Shown piece by piece: positions 25,647-34,112 of a stretch of 64,000 nucleotides of DNA (positions are counted from its first letter, which is position 1; each line of letters begins with the position of its first letter). The notes under the pieces were generated by a model that saw nothing but the letters and a program-made list of their open reading frames with translations, searched no databases and was not told the origin of the DNA. The stretch spans positions 558,001-622,000 of the forward strand of contig NZ_JAHXYH010000003.1 in NCBI RefSeq assembly GCF_019970065.1, written 5' to 3'. Source of the stretch: Chryseobacterium sp. OSA05B (lineage in GTDB: Bacteria > Bacteroidota > Bacteroidia > Flavobacteriales > Weeksellaceae). Position numbers and translations under genes: made by a program.

Positions 25647-27260
25647 TTACAGTAAAAGTGTTAAAGGACTTTCCAGATATGTTTTTAAAGTCTGTAAGAA
25701 CTGAGCTCCGGTAGCACCGTCTACCACTCTGTGGTCACAAGCTAATGAAAGCTTCATGATATTTCCTACTACGATCTGACCGTCTTTAACGATCGGTTTT
25801 TCAATGATCGCTCCTACTGAAAGGATCGCAGAGTTCGGCTGGTTGATGATACTTGTAAATGTTTCAATTCCGAACATCCCCAGGTTTGATATTGAGAATG
25901 TAGAACCTTCCATTTCATTCGCTTTAAGACCTTTGCTTTTCGCTCTTGAAGCCATATCTTTTACCGCTGCAGAAATCTGGGTGTAGTTCATCTGATCTGT
26001 ATTTTTAAGTACAGGAACCACTAATCCATCAGGAATAGCCACTGCTACACCCACATTGATATTTCCTCTGTGGATGATCTTGTCTCCTGCCCAGCTCGAA
26101 TTCACCTGTGGATGTTTTCTTAAAGCAACAGCCGTCGCTTTAATGATCATATCATTGAAAGAGATTTTAGTATCTGGTAAAGAATTGATTTCTTTTCTGG
26201 CCTCAATCGCTTTATCCATGTTGATCTCTACCATCAGATAATAGTGAGGAGCAGAGAATTTACTTTCAGCAAGACGTTTTGCAATAATATTTCTTACCTG
26301 AGAGTTTGGAGTTTCTGTATCTTCACCCTGAACAAAGCTCAATGCAACCTGAGCTGCTGCCGGAGCAGAAACAGAAGGTTGAGCCTGTGCCTGAGAAGGC
26401 TGATAGTTTTCGATATCTTTTTTAACGATTCTTCCGTTTTCTCCTGAACCATTCACGCTGTTGATATCAACACCTTTGTCCTGAGCCATTTTCTTAGCCA
26501 ATGGAGAAATCGCTACTCTGTCAGAAGATGAAACACTTGCAACAGACGCAGTCTTTTCTTCTGCTTTAGCTTCAGTTTTCTGTTCGGCAGGTTTTTCAGA
26601 AGTCTGAGACGCTGCTTTTGGAGCACCTACTGCAGAAATATCTGTTCCTTCAGGACCGATAATCGCTAAAACTGAATCTACAGGAGCCGCACCACCTTCT
26701 TCTACACCCTGCTTCAGTAATACTCCGTTGAATTCAGATTCAAAATCCTGAACGGCTTTATCTGTTTCGATCTCAGCAAGAAGATCTCCTTCTTTTACTG
26801 TATCGCCTACGTTTTTGTGCCATTTTGCTACTTTACCCTCTGTCATCGTATCAGAAAGTCTTGGCATGGTAATAATTTCTACGCCGGCAGGAACTTCCGC
26901 TGTAGTCTGCTCAATGCTTGTAGCGTTATTTTCTGTTTTTGATTCTTCTTCAGATTTTTTTTCTTCAGAACCACCTGCAGCAGGAGCAGCAGCTCCACCG
27001 GTTAGTCCTGAAATATCTTCCCCTTCATTTCCTATAATCGCTAAAACAGAATCTACAGCAGCAGCAGCGCCTTCTTCTACACCTACGTATAAAAGAGTTC
27101 CGTTTATCTCAGATTCGAAATCCTGAACAGCTTTATCTGTTTCAATTTCGGCTAAAATATCTCCTTCTTTTACTGTATCTCCTACTTTTTTATGCCATTT
27201 CGCCACTTTCCCTTCCGTCATAGTGTCGGAAAGTCGGGGCATCGTAATTACTTCTGCCAT
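25647..27260 (-). CDS. pdhC: Pyruvate dehydrogenase E2, dihydrolipoamide acetyltransferase
   Basis: A 537-residue E2 subunit that transfers the acetyl group to CoA. Two lipoyl domains are present (about 1-77 and 126-203) with lipoyl lysines Lys43 and Lys167 in matching ETDKAVQDFES contexts; Ala/Pro/Glu-rich linkers follow each. A peripheral-subunit-binding domain (about 245-285; ISPLAKKMAQDKGVDINSV) precedes the trimer-forming catalytic domain (about 310-537) with the DHRVVDG active-site histidine. The two lipoyl domains are nearly identical in protein but differ at many synonymous sites. It follows pdhA on the same strand across a repeat-bearing 95-base gap. Confidence 0.95.
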   Translation of the reverse strand: MAEVITMPRLSDTMTEGKVAKWHKKVGDTVKEGDILAEIETDKAVQDFESEINGTLLYVGVEEGAAAAVDSVLAIIGNEGEDISGLTGGAAAPAAGGSEEKKSEEESKTENNATSIEQTTAEVPAGVEIITMPRLSDTMTEGKVAKWHKNVGDTVKEGDLLAEIETDKAVQDFESEFNGVLLKQGVEEGGAAPVDSVLAIIGPEGTDISAVGAPKAASQTSEKPAEQKTEAKAEEKTASVASVSSSDRVAISPLAKKMAQDKGVDINSVNGSGENGRIVKKDIENYQPSQAQAQPSVSAPAAAQVALSFVQGEDTETPNSQVRNIIAKRLAESKFSAPHYYLMVEINMDKAIEARKEINSLPDTKISFNDMIIKATAVALRKHPQVNSSWAGDKIIHRGNINVGVAVAIPDGLVVPVLKNTDQMNYTQISAAVKDMASRAKSKGLKANEMEGSTFSISNLGMFGIETFTSIINQPNSAILSVGAIIEKPIVKDGQIVVGNIMKLSLACDHRVVDGATGAQFLQTLKTYLESPLTLLL

Positions 27261-27273
27261 AATTTATTGTGTT

Positions 27274-27352
27274 AATTTGTTAATGTGATGATGTGATGAT
27301 AAGAACAGTGAACATGGTATGTACACATCATCTATCATCGAATCAGCAAATT
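27274..27352. repeat. GTGATGATG-type inverted repeat between pdhA and pdhC
   Basis: AATTTGTTAATGTGATGATG (from 27274) is mirrored by the arm ending at 27352; over the outer 19 bases 15 match without gaps. Units like GTGATGAT repeat imperfectly within each arm. The element starts four bases after the pdhA stop. Confidence 0.6.
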
Positions 27353-27355
27353 ATT

Positions 27356-28357
27356 TTAGTTTTCTAATTTATCTAAGAATGGGTAATTTTCCTGAGCATA
27401 AACATATTCATAAACCTTGTCTGCATCAGGATAAGGAGAGTTTTCCATGAACTCGATACACTCGTCCACAAAATCTCTTGATTTGTTGTCTACAGCTTCC
27501 AATTCAGCTTCTGTAGCCCATCCGTTTTCCAGAATTCTATGTTTTACCAATTCCATAGGGTCATCATTCTTGTGAATGGCTACTTCTTCCTTGCTTCTGT
27601 AAGGTTCAGCATCAGACATAGAGTGTCCTCTGTAACGGTATGTTCTTGCTTCAATAAAAGTAGGTCCGTCTCCTCTTCTTGCTCTTTCAATTGCTTCGTA
27701 TGCTGCTTCAGCTACTTTTTCAGGATCCATTGCATCTACAGCAAGGCAAGGCATTTCGTATCCTAAACCTAATTTATAGATATCTTCGTGGTTGGCTGTT
27801 CTTTTTACAGAAGTTCCCATGGCATACTGGTTGTTTTCAACCACAAATACTACAGGAAGTTTCCAGTTCATCGCCATATTGAATGTTTCATGAAGCGATC
27901 CCTGTCTTGCAGCTCCGTCTCCGAAGAAACAGATGTTTACAGCTTTTCTGTCATAATACTTATCTGCAAAAGCAATTCCGGCTCCCAAAGGAATCTGTCC
28001 GCCTACAATACCGTGTCCACCATAGAAACGGTGCTCTTTGCTGAAAATGTGCATAGAACCACCCATACCTCCGGATGTTCCGGTAGCTTTACCGCAAAGT
28101 TCCGCCATGATTCTCTTAGGATCTACTCCCATCGCCATTGGATGGATGTGGCATCTGTACGCAGTAATCATACTGTCCTTCGTTAAATCCATTGCATGCG
28201 TGAAGCCGGCAGGGATAGCCTCCTGACCGTTATACAAATGTAAAAAACCTCTGATCTTTTGTTTTAGATAAAGAGAACGGCATTTGTCTTCAAACCTTCT
28301 CCACATTGTCATATCTTCATACCACTTCAGGTATACCTCTTTAGAAAATTCTTTCAT
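27356..28357 (-). CDS. pdhA: Pyruvate dehydrogenase E1 component, alpha subunit
   Basis: A 333-residue thiamine-diphosphate subunit. YRCHIHPMAMG and the GDGAARQGSLHETFNMA ... ENNQYAMGTS stretch form the ThDP/Mg site (GDG...N). SMSDAEPYRS matches the regulatory phosphorylation-loop region of mitochondrial E1-alpha, though no kinase is implied here. It acts with an E1-beta that is not in the window, feeding acetyl units to the adjacent E2. The pdhA-pdhC order without pdhB is the usual flavobacterial arrangement. Confidence 0.95.
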   Translation of the reverse strand: MKEFSKEVYLKWYEDMTMWRRFEDKCRSLYLKQKIRGFLHLYNGQEAIPAGFTHAMDLTKDSMITAYRCHIHPMAMGVDPKRIMAELCGKATGTSGGMGGSMHIFSKEHRFYGGHGIVGGQIPLGAGIAFADKYYDRKAVNICFFGDGAARQGSLHETFNMAMNWKLPVVFVVENNQYAMGTSVKRTANHEDIYKLGLGYEMPCLAVDAMDPEKVAEAAYEAIERARRGDGPTFIEARTYRYRGHSMSDAEPYRSKEEVAIHKNDDPMELVKHRILENGWATEAELEAVDNKSRDFVDECIEFMENSPYPDADKVYEYVYAQENYPFLDKLEN

Positions 28358-28393
28358 GTGCTAGCTCTTGCTTTTTTATGATGAATATTTGAG

Positions 28394-28401
28394 CAAAATT
28401 A
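28394..28401 (-). promoter_or_regulatory. Promoter -7 box of pdhA
   Basis: Minus strand TAATTTTG matches TAnnTTTG, 36 bases before the ATG. It is back-to-back with the plus-strand promoter at 28437-28465. Confidence 0.5.
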
Positions 28402-28436
28402 TAAAAAAAACTTTGTTTTTATCGTATACATACTAA

Positions 28437-28465
28437 TTGTTTTTTTGCTTATAGTGTTATATTTG
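28437..28465 (+). promoter_or_regulatory. Promoter of the PAP2-BlaI-DUF4153 genes
   Basis: TTG at 28437-28439, an 18-base spacer and TATATTTG at 28458-28465 give a full Bacteroidetes-type promoter. It also supports translation from the ATG at 28482. Confidence 0.6.
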
Positions 28466-28481
28466 AATTTTAAACTTGAAC

Positions 28482-29084
28482 ATGGACGAAAAACAGCCTT
28501 CACTGGTACATAAAATTTCAAAAGTCATCTCAGATTTTTTCAATCCGCTTGTTTCTTTATTTATTTTCTTTATCTATATGAGTGTAAGAGAATACTCCTT
28601 CAAGGATTCTATTCTTTACTTTGCACCTATATTATTAATGATTATAGCTCCTGTTGTGATATGGCTGGTATGGAATGTAAAGACCGGAAGATATACCAAT
28701 ATGGATGTTTCAGACCGTGTACAAAGGAAAACGCTGTACATCTTCATCGCGGCATGCGTTGTTGCTTATCTGATTTTCAATTATTTCAGAAACGGATATA
28801 TAGATCTTGTCATGCTCTTTATCCTGATCTTGATTTTCACCATGCAGATCAGTAATTTCTACATTAAAAGTTCAATGCATACAGCTTTTAATGTATTTGT
28901 AGCAGCCTTATTTTTTACCCTGAACTGGAAAGCCGGATTGGTATGGCTGGGCATCGCTGCTTTAGTGGGACTGACAAGGATTATTTTAAAAAGACATACG
29001 GTAAAGGAAGTATTTATGGGTGCCGGAATAGCATTTGTGGTATCTTTTATTTACCTTTATTGCAATATACAATTTCAACATTAA
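28482..29084 (+). CDS. PAP2-superfamily-like membrane phosphatase
   Basis: A 200-residue protein with about six membrane helices. Phosphatase motifs of the PAP2 superfamily are recognisable in weakened form: DRVQRKTLY (motif C1-like), SSMHTAF (C2, with the histidine) and TRIILKRHTVKEVFMG (C3, Arg and His). Such enzymes remove phosphate from lipids such as undecaprenyl pyrophosphate or phosphatidic acid at the periplasmic face. A TTG two codons upstream is in frame, but the ATG at 28482 is preferred. It is nine bases from the BlaI gene. Confidence 0.8.
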   Translation: MDEKQPSLVHKISKVISDFFNPLVSLFIFFIYMSVREYSFKDSILYFAPILLMIIAPVVIWLVWNVKTGRYTNMDVSDRVQRKTLYIFIAACVVAYLIFNYFRNGYIDLVMLFILILIFTMQISNFYIKSSMHTAFNVFVAALFFTLNWKAGLVWLGIAALVGLTRIILKRHTVKEVFMGAGIAFVVSFIYLYCNIQFQH

Positions 29085-29093
29085 GAACAATCT

Positions 29094-29591
29094 ATGAAAA
29101 TAAATCATCTTACCGCTGCTGAGGAGAATTTTATGAAGCTGTTTTGGAAGCTTGAATCTTTTTATCTTAAAGACATCATGGAGCAGCATCCTGAACCGAA
29201 GCCGCATCAGAACACCGTGTCCACCTACCTGAAAATATTAGTGGAAAAAGGCTATATCACGACTCAGAAAGAAGGAAGGATCTTTAAATATACGGTAGTC
29301 GTTCCCTCTGAGGAATACCGGAAATTTCTGTTAAAAGAGCTTTCCCACAATTTTTTCAATGACTCAGGAAAGGAAATTCTGGATTTTTTATTCAACGAAA
29401 AATTAATATCCCAGGACGACCTGAAGAATTATTTTGATCTTAAAATAGAGATCGTTCCCGCAAAAACGGAAGAACCTAAATTTGAGTACGCAGAAGAGAT
29501 CTTAAATCCTAAGAAAGTTAAAAAAGTGAAAGCAAAAGACAAGGAAAAGGAAAAGGATAAAGACAAGAAGAAAAAAAAGAAAAAGGATTAG
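29094..29591 (+). CDS. BlaI/MecI/CopY family repressor-like protein
   Basis: A 165-residue protein. Residues ~1-75 are a winged helix of the BlaI/MecI family (LTAAEENFMKLFWKLESFYLKDIMEQ, QNTVSTYLKILVEKGYI). A dimerisation region follows, and the last ~25 residues are almost all Lys/Asp/Glu. BlaI proteins are normally paired with an M56 sensor peptidase, which is absent here; instead it lies between PAP2 and DUF4153 genes, 18 bases before the latter. The targets are unknown. Confidence 0.85.
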   Translation: MKINHLTAAEENFMKLFWKLESFYLKDIMEQHPEPKPHQNTVSTYLKILVEKGYITTQKEGRIFKYTVVVPSEEYRKFLLKELSHNFFNDSGKEILDFLFNEKLISQDDLKNYFDLKIEIVPAKTEEPKFEYAEEILNPKKVKKVKAKDKEKEKDKDKKKKKKKD

Positions 29592-29609
29592 TCATAAAAT
29601 ACACACATC

Positions 29610-31400
29610 ATGAAAACGAAATTCCAGGAAATAACCGGAAAAGCGCAGGATGTCATACTGCGTTATCCTATGGTTTTAGTCATGGCCCTGCTCTCTGCTG
29701 TCGGGGCTATTTTGGTGGTGAACAATAGATATGGCAAGGAGTTTTTCTTTACCCATTCAAAATTCATTGCCTGCTGCTGTCTTGGAATTTCTTTGATGTT
29801 TGCTTTAAAGATTCTTTCGCAAAGGATTGGAAAAAGATTATTACTGGAAGTATTGGGAACCGTCTTCCTGATAGGCTTTTTTTTCATTCTGCCCTATAAA
29901 GAAAAAGATTTTACAGAAGTTCATGGCTTCATCATTGCCATTACCTTTCTACTGTCTCATTTATTGGTTTCTTTTGCCGCATTTTTAGAAAAAAATAAAG
30001 AACTTAATTTCTGGCAGTACAACAAGAATCTTTTTGTGAATATCTTTCTTACAGCAGTATTCACCGGAGTGCTTACCGGCGGCGTAGAGCTCGCGATCTT
30101 GGCTGTAGATAAACTATTTGATTTTAATTTCAATGACAACCTTTATATAGATACCTTTTACGTCTTAGCGATTTTCGGAAGCTGTTTTATTTTTCTGTTA
30201 TTCAATGAGACGGGCTTAGGCTACCTTGAAAAGGACGGGACTTATCCCGTGATCTTAAAATTTTTCACCCAATTTGTCCTGATCCCCCTCCTTTTCATTT
30301 ATCTGATCATTCTTTATATCTATTCATTTAAAATAATCCTCAACTGGGAACTTCCGCGCGGCTGGGTTTCTTATTTGGTACTGGCCTACAGTATTGTTGG
30401 AATCCTTGCATTACTGCTGGTTTATCCGCTTAAAGAAGAAAAGGCGAAATCATGGGTGAAAGTATTTTCAAAACTGTTTTATTATACCATCATTCCACTC
30501 ATTATTTTGTTATTTACAGCTATATTTACAAGAATATTAGAGTATGGATATACAGAGCCCAGATACTTTGTATTGTTACTGGCTTTGTGGCTGCTGAGTG
30601 TTGTTGTTTATTTTATTTGGAATAAAAAAGCAAGCATAAAATTCATTCCGATCAGTTTATTTGCATTTGGTGTTTTTTCCTTGATTTTTCCTTATTTTAA
30701 TGCATTCAGCGTTGCAAAAAGAAGTCAGAAAAATGAATTGATAGCTCTGCTGGAAAACAATAAACTTTTAATAAATAACAAGATCAATTTCGAGAAGAAA
30801 ATTTCCGATATGCTGGTTGACGAAATTGCCAATAAATTTGGCTTTCTGGCGGAAAGAAAACAAAAAGACTTTCTGCTTAATCTTGTCGATCCCAAGACAA
30901 AGAATCTCTTAGCCAAGGATTTTGAAAGTCCTACTTCCTGGGGAATCAACAACAGCATCAGAAATGCATTTACGCATGTAGATAAAATTTCAAATGTTTC
31001 CAAGTTTGAGAGACTTGTTTTGGAATCTGAAACGAAAGTCACTCCTATTCAAGGCTACCAGTACTTAATCAATTTTAACAGCTACAATCAGGAATCAAGC
31101 AATATCAATGGAGACACATTTCTGATAGATAACCAGAAAGATAATAACAATGCACGAACTATAAAAGTAGTTCTCAATGCTAAGGAAGCAATAGATTTTA
31201 GCTCAGCAATGAACGCATTATTCGAAAAAAACAAGGGTAAAACAGAAACCGTACGACTTAAAGAGATTTCTATGGAAGGTGACCTTGGTAAATACCACAT
31301 CAAAATTATTTTCCCAAATATTTCGAGAGAGAAAGCCTCTTACAATAAGCAATACAATATCTTCTATGAGGATGCAGTCCTGCTGATCAGGGAGAAATAG
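29610..31400 (+). CDS. DUF4153 family multi-pass membrane protein
   Basis: A 596-residue protein. About 12 hydrophobic helices occupy residues ~15-370, followed by a soluble C-terminal region of about 220 residues. The segment LPYKEKDFTEVHGF and repeated long helices match the DUF4153 family, whose function is unknown. Its cotranscription with a BlaI-type regulator and a PAP2-like protein suggests a regulated envelope function, which is inference only. Confidence 0.8.
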   Translation: MKTKFQEITGKAQDVILRYPMVLVMALLSAVGAILVVNNRYGKEFFFTHSKFIACCCLGISLMFALKILSQRIGKRLLLEVLGTVFLIGFFFILPYKEKDFTEVHGFIIAITFLLSHLLVSFAAFLEKNKELNFWQYNKNLFVNIFLTAVFTGVLTGGVELAILAVDKLFDFNFNDNLYIDTFYVLAIFGSCFIFLLFNETGLGYLEKDGTYPVILKFFTQFVLIPLLFIYLIILYIYSFKIILNWELPRGWVSYLVLAYSIVGILALLLVYPLKEEKAKSWVKVFSKLFYYTIIPLIILLFTAIFTRILEYGYTEPRYFVLLLALWLLSVVVYFIWNKKASIKFIPISLFAFGVFSLIFPYFNAFSVAKRSQKNELIALLENNKLLINNKINFEKKISDMLVDEIANKFGFLAERKQKDFLLNLVDPKTKNLLAKDFESPTSWGINNSIRNAFTHVDKISNVSKFERLVLESETKVTPIQGYQYLINFNSYNQESSNINGDTFLIDNQKDNNNARTIKVVLNAKEAIDFSSAMNALFEKNKGKTETVRLKEISMEGDLGKYHIKIIFPNISREKASYNKQYNIFYEDAVLLIREK

Positions 31401-31402
31401 AT

Positions 31403-31440
31403 ACAAGAGCCGTTTCATAGCTGTGAAACGGCTTTCTTGT
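31403..31440 (+). terminator. Terminator of the DUF4153 operon
   Basis: GCCGTTTCA (31409-31417) pairs with TGAAACGGC (31424-31432), followed by TTTCTTG; flanking ACAAGA/TCTTGT extends the stem after a bulge. Confidence 0.85.
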
Positions 31441-31655
31441 TTTTAGTAGCATTCTTAATTCAAAGAACTAGTAAGTCCGCACTCTTGCATCCCGTAAGGC
31501 TACTGAAAAGACAATGCAGCTTATTAAGTTCTTCCTTAATACACTTGTTTAGTTAAAATCAAGATTGATTGTGCCTTTGTAATCTTTAGAATATGTGCTG
31601 TTAAGTCAAAATTTTTACTTCAAAAAATCTTCTCAATATTATTATTGCAAAAAAA

Positions 31656-31677
31656 TATCCCTTTCTAAAAAGGGATA
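31656..31677 (-). terminator. Second terminator downstream of the RRM gene
   Basis: Arms TATCCCTTT/AAAGGGATA with a 4-base loop; on the minus strand a run of T follows. With 31695-31710 it makes a tandem terminator for the RRM gene. Confidence 0.65.
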
Positions 31678-31694
31678 AATAATGCATAAAAAAA

Positions 31695-31710
31695 GCGGCT
31701 AAAAAGCCGC
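31695..31710 (-). terminator. First terminator of the RRM gene
   Basis: GCGGCT/AGCCGC arms with an AAAA loop (TTTT on the transcript), followed on the minus strand by seven T. It lies ten bases after the stop. Confidence 0.8.
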
Positions 31711-31719
31711 CTTATATTT

Positions 31720-32088
31720 TTACCAACGATTTCCGCCGCCGTTACCACCACGGTTGTTTCCACCACCGTAGCCGCTACCGCCGCCTCTATTGTTGTTTCC
31801 TCCGTAACCTCCTCCTCTGTTGTTGTCAAAGCTTCTTCTTGGCTTTTCTTCTCTTGGCTTAGCTTCAGATACGTTCAACTCTTTTCCGTTGAATTCTTTC
31901 TGGTTAAGAGCTTCGATAGCTTGCTTTCCTTCTTCATCACCCATTTCTACAAAACCGAAACCTCTTGAACGGCCAGTTTCTCTGTCTGTAACGATTTTAG
32001 CTGATGATACATCACCAAATTCTGCGAATAGATCGTGCAACTCATATTCTTTAGTTGCGTAATTGATGTTTGAAACAAAAATGTTCAT
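31720..32088 (-). CDS. RRM RNA-binding protein with glycine-rich tail
   Basis: A 122-residue protein. One RNA recognition motif covers residues 1-80: RNP2 is IFVSNI (2-7) and RNP1 is RGFGFVEM. A tail of GGGYGGNN/RGGG repeats fills the last ~35 residues. The layout is that of the small cold-inducible glycine-rich RNA-binding proteins found in cyanobacteria and Bacteroidetes, which may act as RNA chaperones or binding proteins. A long A+T-rich upstream region could hold a regulated leader, but I see no specific structure. Two tandem terminators follow. Confidence 0.93.
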   Translation of the reverse strand: MNIFVSNINYATKEYELHDLFAEFGDVSSAKIVTDRETGRSRGFGFVEMGDEEGKQAIEALNQKEFNGKELNVSEAKPREEKPRRSFDNNRGGGYGGNNNRGGGSGYGGGNNRGGNGGGNRW

Positions 32089-32396
32089 TTTAAATAAAAA
32101 TTAAATATTAATAAAAATTTGATATATAAGAGAAAAACAACATAAATTAATGAACAAATATTGATTCCAAATATAAACGTATGCAAGATACAATTAATAA
32201 TTTAAAATCAAAGTTTTTTTTCAAGTATTTCTCACGTGATGTTGAATTTACAGCCATTTTTTATTAATTATCATCAACTAAATATTGTTATTCAATAAAT
32301 TTTTACCGAAATTCGCTTAAAGTTAAAGTTAGTTAACATAATAAAGCAGTTCTGCAATCCCCGCCCGAACAGCAATTATAAGCAAATATAATCACT
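32089..32396. other. Divergent intergenic region, nothing firm
   Basis: About 308 bases, strongly A+T-rich, between the divergent RRM and HTH genes. It presumably holds both promoters and the RRM leader, but I could not identify exact TAnnTTTG boxes. Confidence 0.4.
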
Positions 32397-32600
32397 ATGC
32401 CTATTATAATAAACCTTGATGTGATGATGGCAAAGAGGAAGATGTCACTGAATGAGCTTTCAGAAAGGATCAATCTTACCCTGTCCAACATCTCAAACCT
32501 AAAGACCGGGAAAGCCAAAGCAATCCGCTTCAGCACCCTGGATGCTATCTGTAAAGCACTGGATTGTCAACCGGGAGATATTCTGGAGTTCCGGGAGTAA
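32397..32600 (+). CDS. Small XRE/Cro-type HTH regulator
   Basis: A 67-residue single-domain helix-turn-helix protein (LDVMMAKRKMSLNELSERINLTLSNISNLKTGKAK; ending ALDCQPGDILEFRE). It matches the YozG-like Cro/C1 group, which in Bacteroidetes usually accompanies a DUF2975 membrane protein; no such partner is visible upstream here. It precedes the DUF6157 gene by 56 bases. Confidence 0.88.
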   Translation: MPIIINLDVMMAKRKMSLNELSERINLTLSNISNLKTGKAKAIRFSTLDAICKALDCQPGDILEFRE

Positions 32601-32656
32601 TATGACTTCCGATAATTAAATCATTTATTAACAAAACCACTTTACATACAATATAT

Positions 32657-33067
32657 ATGATACATACTACCAATTACACCAATACTTTCATAGAGATCGC
32701 TGCAGACTGCCCAGTATCCCAGGCTCAGACACCTCCCGAAAAGAAAACAAAAACATTAGCGAACCTTCAGTATGAGCAGATCATAAAAGAACCCTACCAG
32801 TATTCTTCCGATGATATTGTTTTTGAATGCTATGCTGTAAAAAATGATATTTCGGATAGTGAAAAGTCACAGGCAAGAATTGATTTCTTCTCTAAAGGTC
32901 AGCCCTGTCTCAGATGCTCCCCTTTGGCCAAACGCTACGGATTCGGAATCCATCACAATGAGACTGGTAAGGTGGCTATTTTTCCGGTTGAAAGTGACGA
33001 ATATCAAAAGTTTTTAAGTGATGACACGGTGAAAAAAGTAAAAGCCATGCGGTCCAAGAAAATATGA
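32657..33067 (+). CDS. DUF6157 family protein
   Basis: A 136-residue soluble protein. The pattern HTTNYTNTFIEIAADCPVS at the start and FFSKGQPCLRCSPLAKRYG...GKVAIFPVES at the end is that of DUF6157, whose function is not established. There are no signal peptide, membrane segments or catalytic motifs that I can identify. Confidence 0.75.
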   Translation: MIHTTNYTNTFIEIAADCPVSQAQTPPEKKTKTLANLQYEQIIKEPYQYSSDDIVFECYAVKNDISDSEKSQARIDFFSKGQPCLRCSPLAKRYGFGIHHNETGKVAIFPVESDEYQKFLSDDTVKKVKAMRSKKI

Positions 33068-33112
33068 TTGAGAAAATGAATCATTTCCTTCAGATCAGTA
33101 AATACAGTTTCC

Positions 33113-33143
33113 TTGATAAACCCAGTTTTTAACACTAAATTTG
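33113..33143 (+). promoter_or_regulatory. Promoter of the thioesterase-AraC genes
   Basis: TTG at 33113-33115, 20-base spacer, then TAAATTTG at 33136-33143; the ATG follows 20 bases later. Confidence 0.6.
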
Positions 33144-33162
33144 TGAAGCAAATTATTAAAAG

Positions 33163-33555
33163 ATGAACTACCATACCAGAAAATGGGTAAAACCCGAAGA
33201 CCTGAACCCGAATCATTCTCTTTTTGGAGGAAGACTTTTACAGTGGATTGACGAAGAAGCCGCATTGTATGCCATTATCCAACTGGAAAATACAAAAGTC
33301 GTGACGAAATTTATTTCAGAGATCAATTTTGTAAGCTCAGCCAAGCAGGGAGACATTATAGAAATAGGGATTGAGGCGACAAACTTCGGTTCTTCTTCCG
33401 TGACCTTAAAATGTGATGTAAGAAATAAAATGACCCACCAGACCATTATCACAGTAGATAAAATTGTCATGGTCAATCTGGACAGTGAAGGAAATCCTGC
33501 ACCGCACGGAAAAACACAGATCGAATTCGTAAAAGACAGATTGAGCAAACCATGA
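33163..33555 (+). CDS. Acyl-CoA thioesterase, hotdog fold
   Basis: A 130-residue single-hotdog thioesterase hydrolysing acyl-CoA. LNPNHSLFGGRLLQWIDEEAALYA is the characteristic catalytic-helix segment (HxxxFGGxL...DE), as in YciA-type enzymes. It overlaps the HMA/AraC gene by four bases (ATGA). The coupling to a presumed metal regulator is puzzling, since thioesterases have no clear link to metal stress. Confidence 0.88.
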   Translation: MNYHTRKWVKPEDLNPNHSLFGGRLLQWIDEEAALYAIIQLENTKVVTKFISEINFVSSAKQGDIIEIGIEATNFGSSSVTLKCDVRNKMTHQTIITVDKIVMVNLDSEGNPAPHGKTQIEFVKDRLSKP

Positions 33556-34112
33556 AAATTTTCATTAAAAACATGGTGTGCAACCGCTGTATTTCCGCAG
33601 TAGAAAAAATATTCAGTGAGGCAGAGGTGAGCTTACGTTCTGTCACATTGGGAGAAGTCGAGACTGAAACGGATATTCCTGCAGAAAAAATGCTGGTTAT
33701 AGAAAAAAAGCTTCTCGAAACAGGCTTTGAAAGGATCATGGATTCTACCCATCAACTGGTTGATAAGATCAAAAACATGATCATTCTAAAAATCAGTGAG
33801 CTTGATATCGATGAAGATTTTCTTTTTTCGGAATTTTTAAGTTCAAAGATCTACAAAGATTACAGCTCCCTTTCCAAAACCTTTTCTCAAAACGAAAATA
33901 TTACACTTGAACAGTTCTTTATCCTTCATAAAATTGAAAAGGTAAAAGAGCTGCTTCTTTATAATGAATTTACCCTCACCGAAATTGCCGGAAAACTAGG
34001 CTATAAAAGTGTTCAGCATCTTTCTTCCCAGTTCCGGAACATTACCGGCTTTACTCCTACAGAATTCAAAAAACTGAAGGATCATCAAAGGAAAACTCTG
34101 GATAGCTTCTGA
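33552..34112 (+). CDS. AraC-type regulator with HMA-like N-terminus
   Basis: A 186-residue protein. Residues ~1-70 resemble a heavy-metal-associated ferredoxin-like fold: IKNMVCNRCISAVEKIF carries a CxxC in the place of GMTCxxC, and a second half IPAEKMLVIEKKLLETGFE resembles the HMA end. Residues ~75-186 form an AraC-type HTH (LTEIAGKLGYKSVQHLSSQFRNITGFTPTEF). The next gene is a CPC-type P1B ATPase, so Cu(I) or a similar soft metal is the likely signal, by inference. Its stop codon lies inside the left end of a 192-base inverted repeat. Confidence 0.8.
   Translation: MKIFIKNMVCNRCISAVEKIFSEAEVSLRSVTLGEVETETDIPAEKMLVIEKKLLETGFERIMDSTHQLVDKIKNMIILKISELDIDEDFLFSEFLSSKIYKDYSSLSKTFSQNENITLEQFFILHKIEKVKELLLYNEFTLTEIAGKLGYKSVQHLSSQFRNITGFTPTEFKKLKDHQRKTLDSF

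Larger units (their letters stand above)
31401..31719. other. Convergent intergenic region with three hairpins
   Basis: About 319 bases between the DUF4153 and RRM genes. It holds the terminators at 31403-31440, 31656-31677 and 31695-31710; the middle 200 bases show nothing recognisable. Confidence 0.55.

Noticed and set aside
32333..32536. Minus-strand hydrophobic frame overlapping the XRE gene
   Set aside because: It is antisense to a clear HTH protein and has no supporting features.
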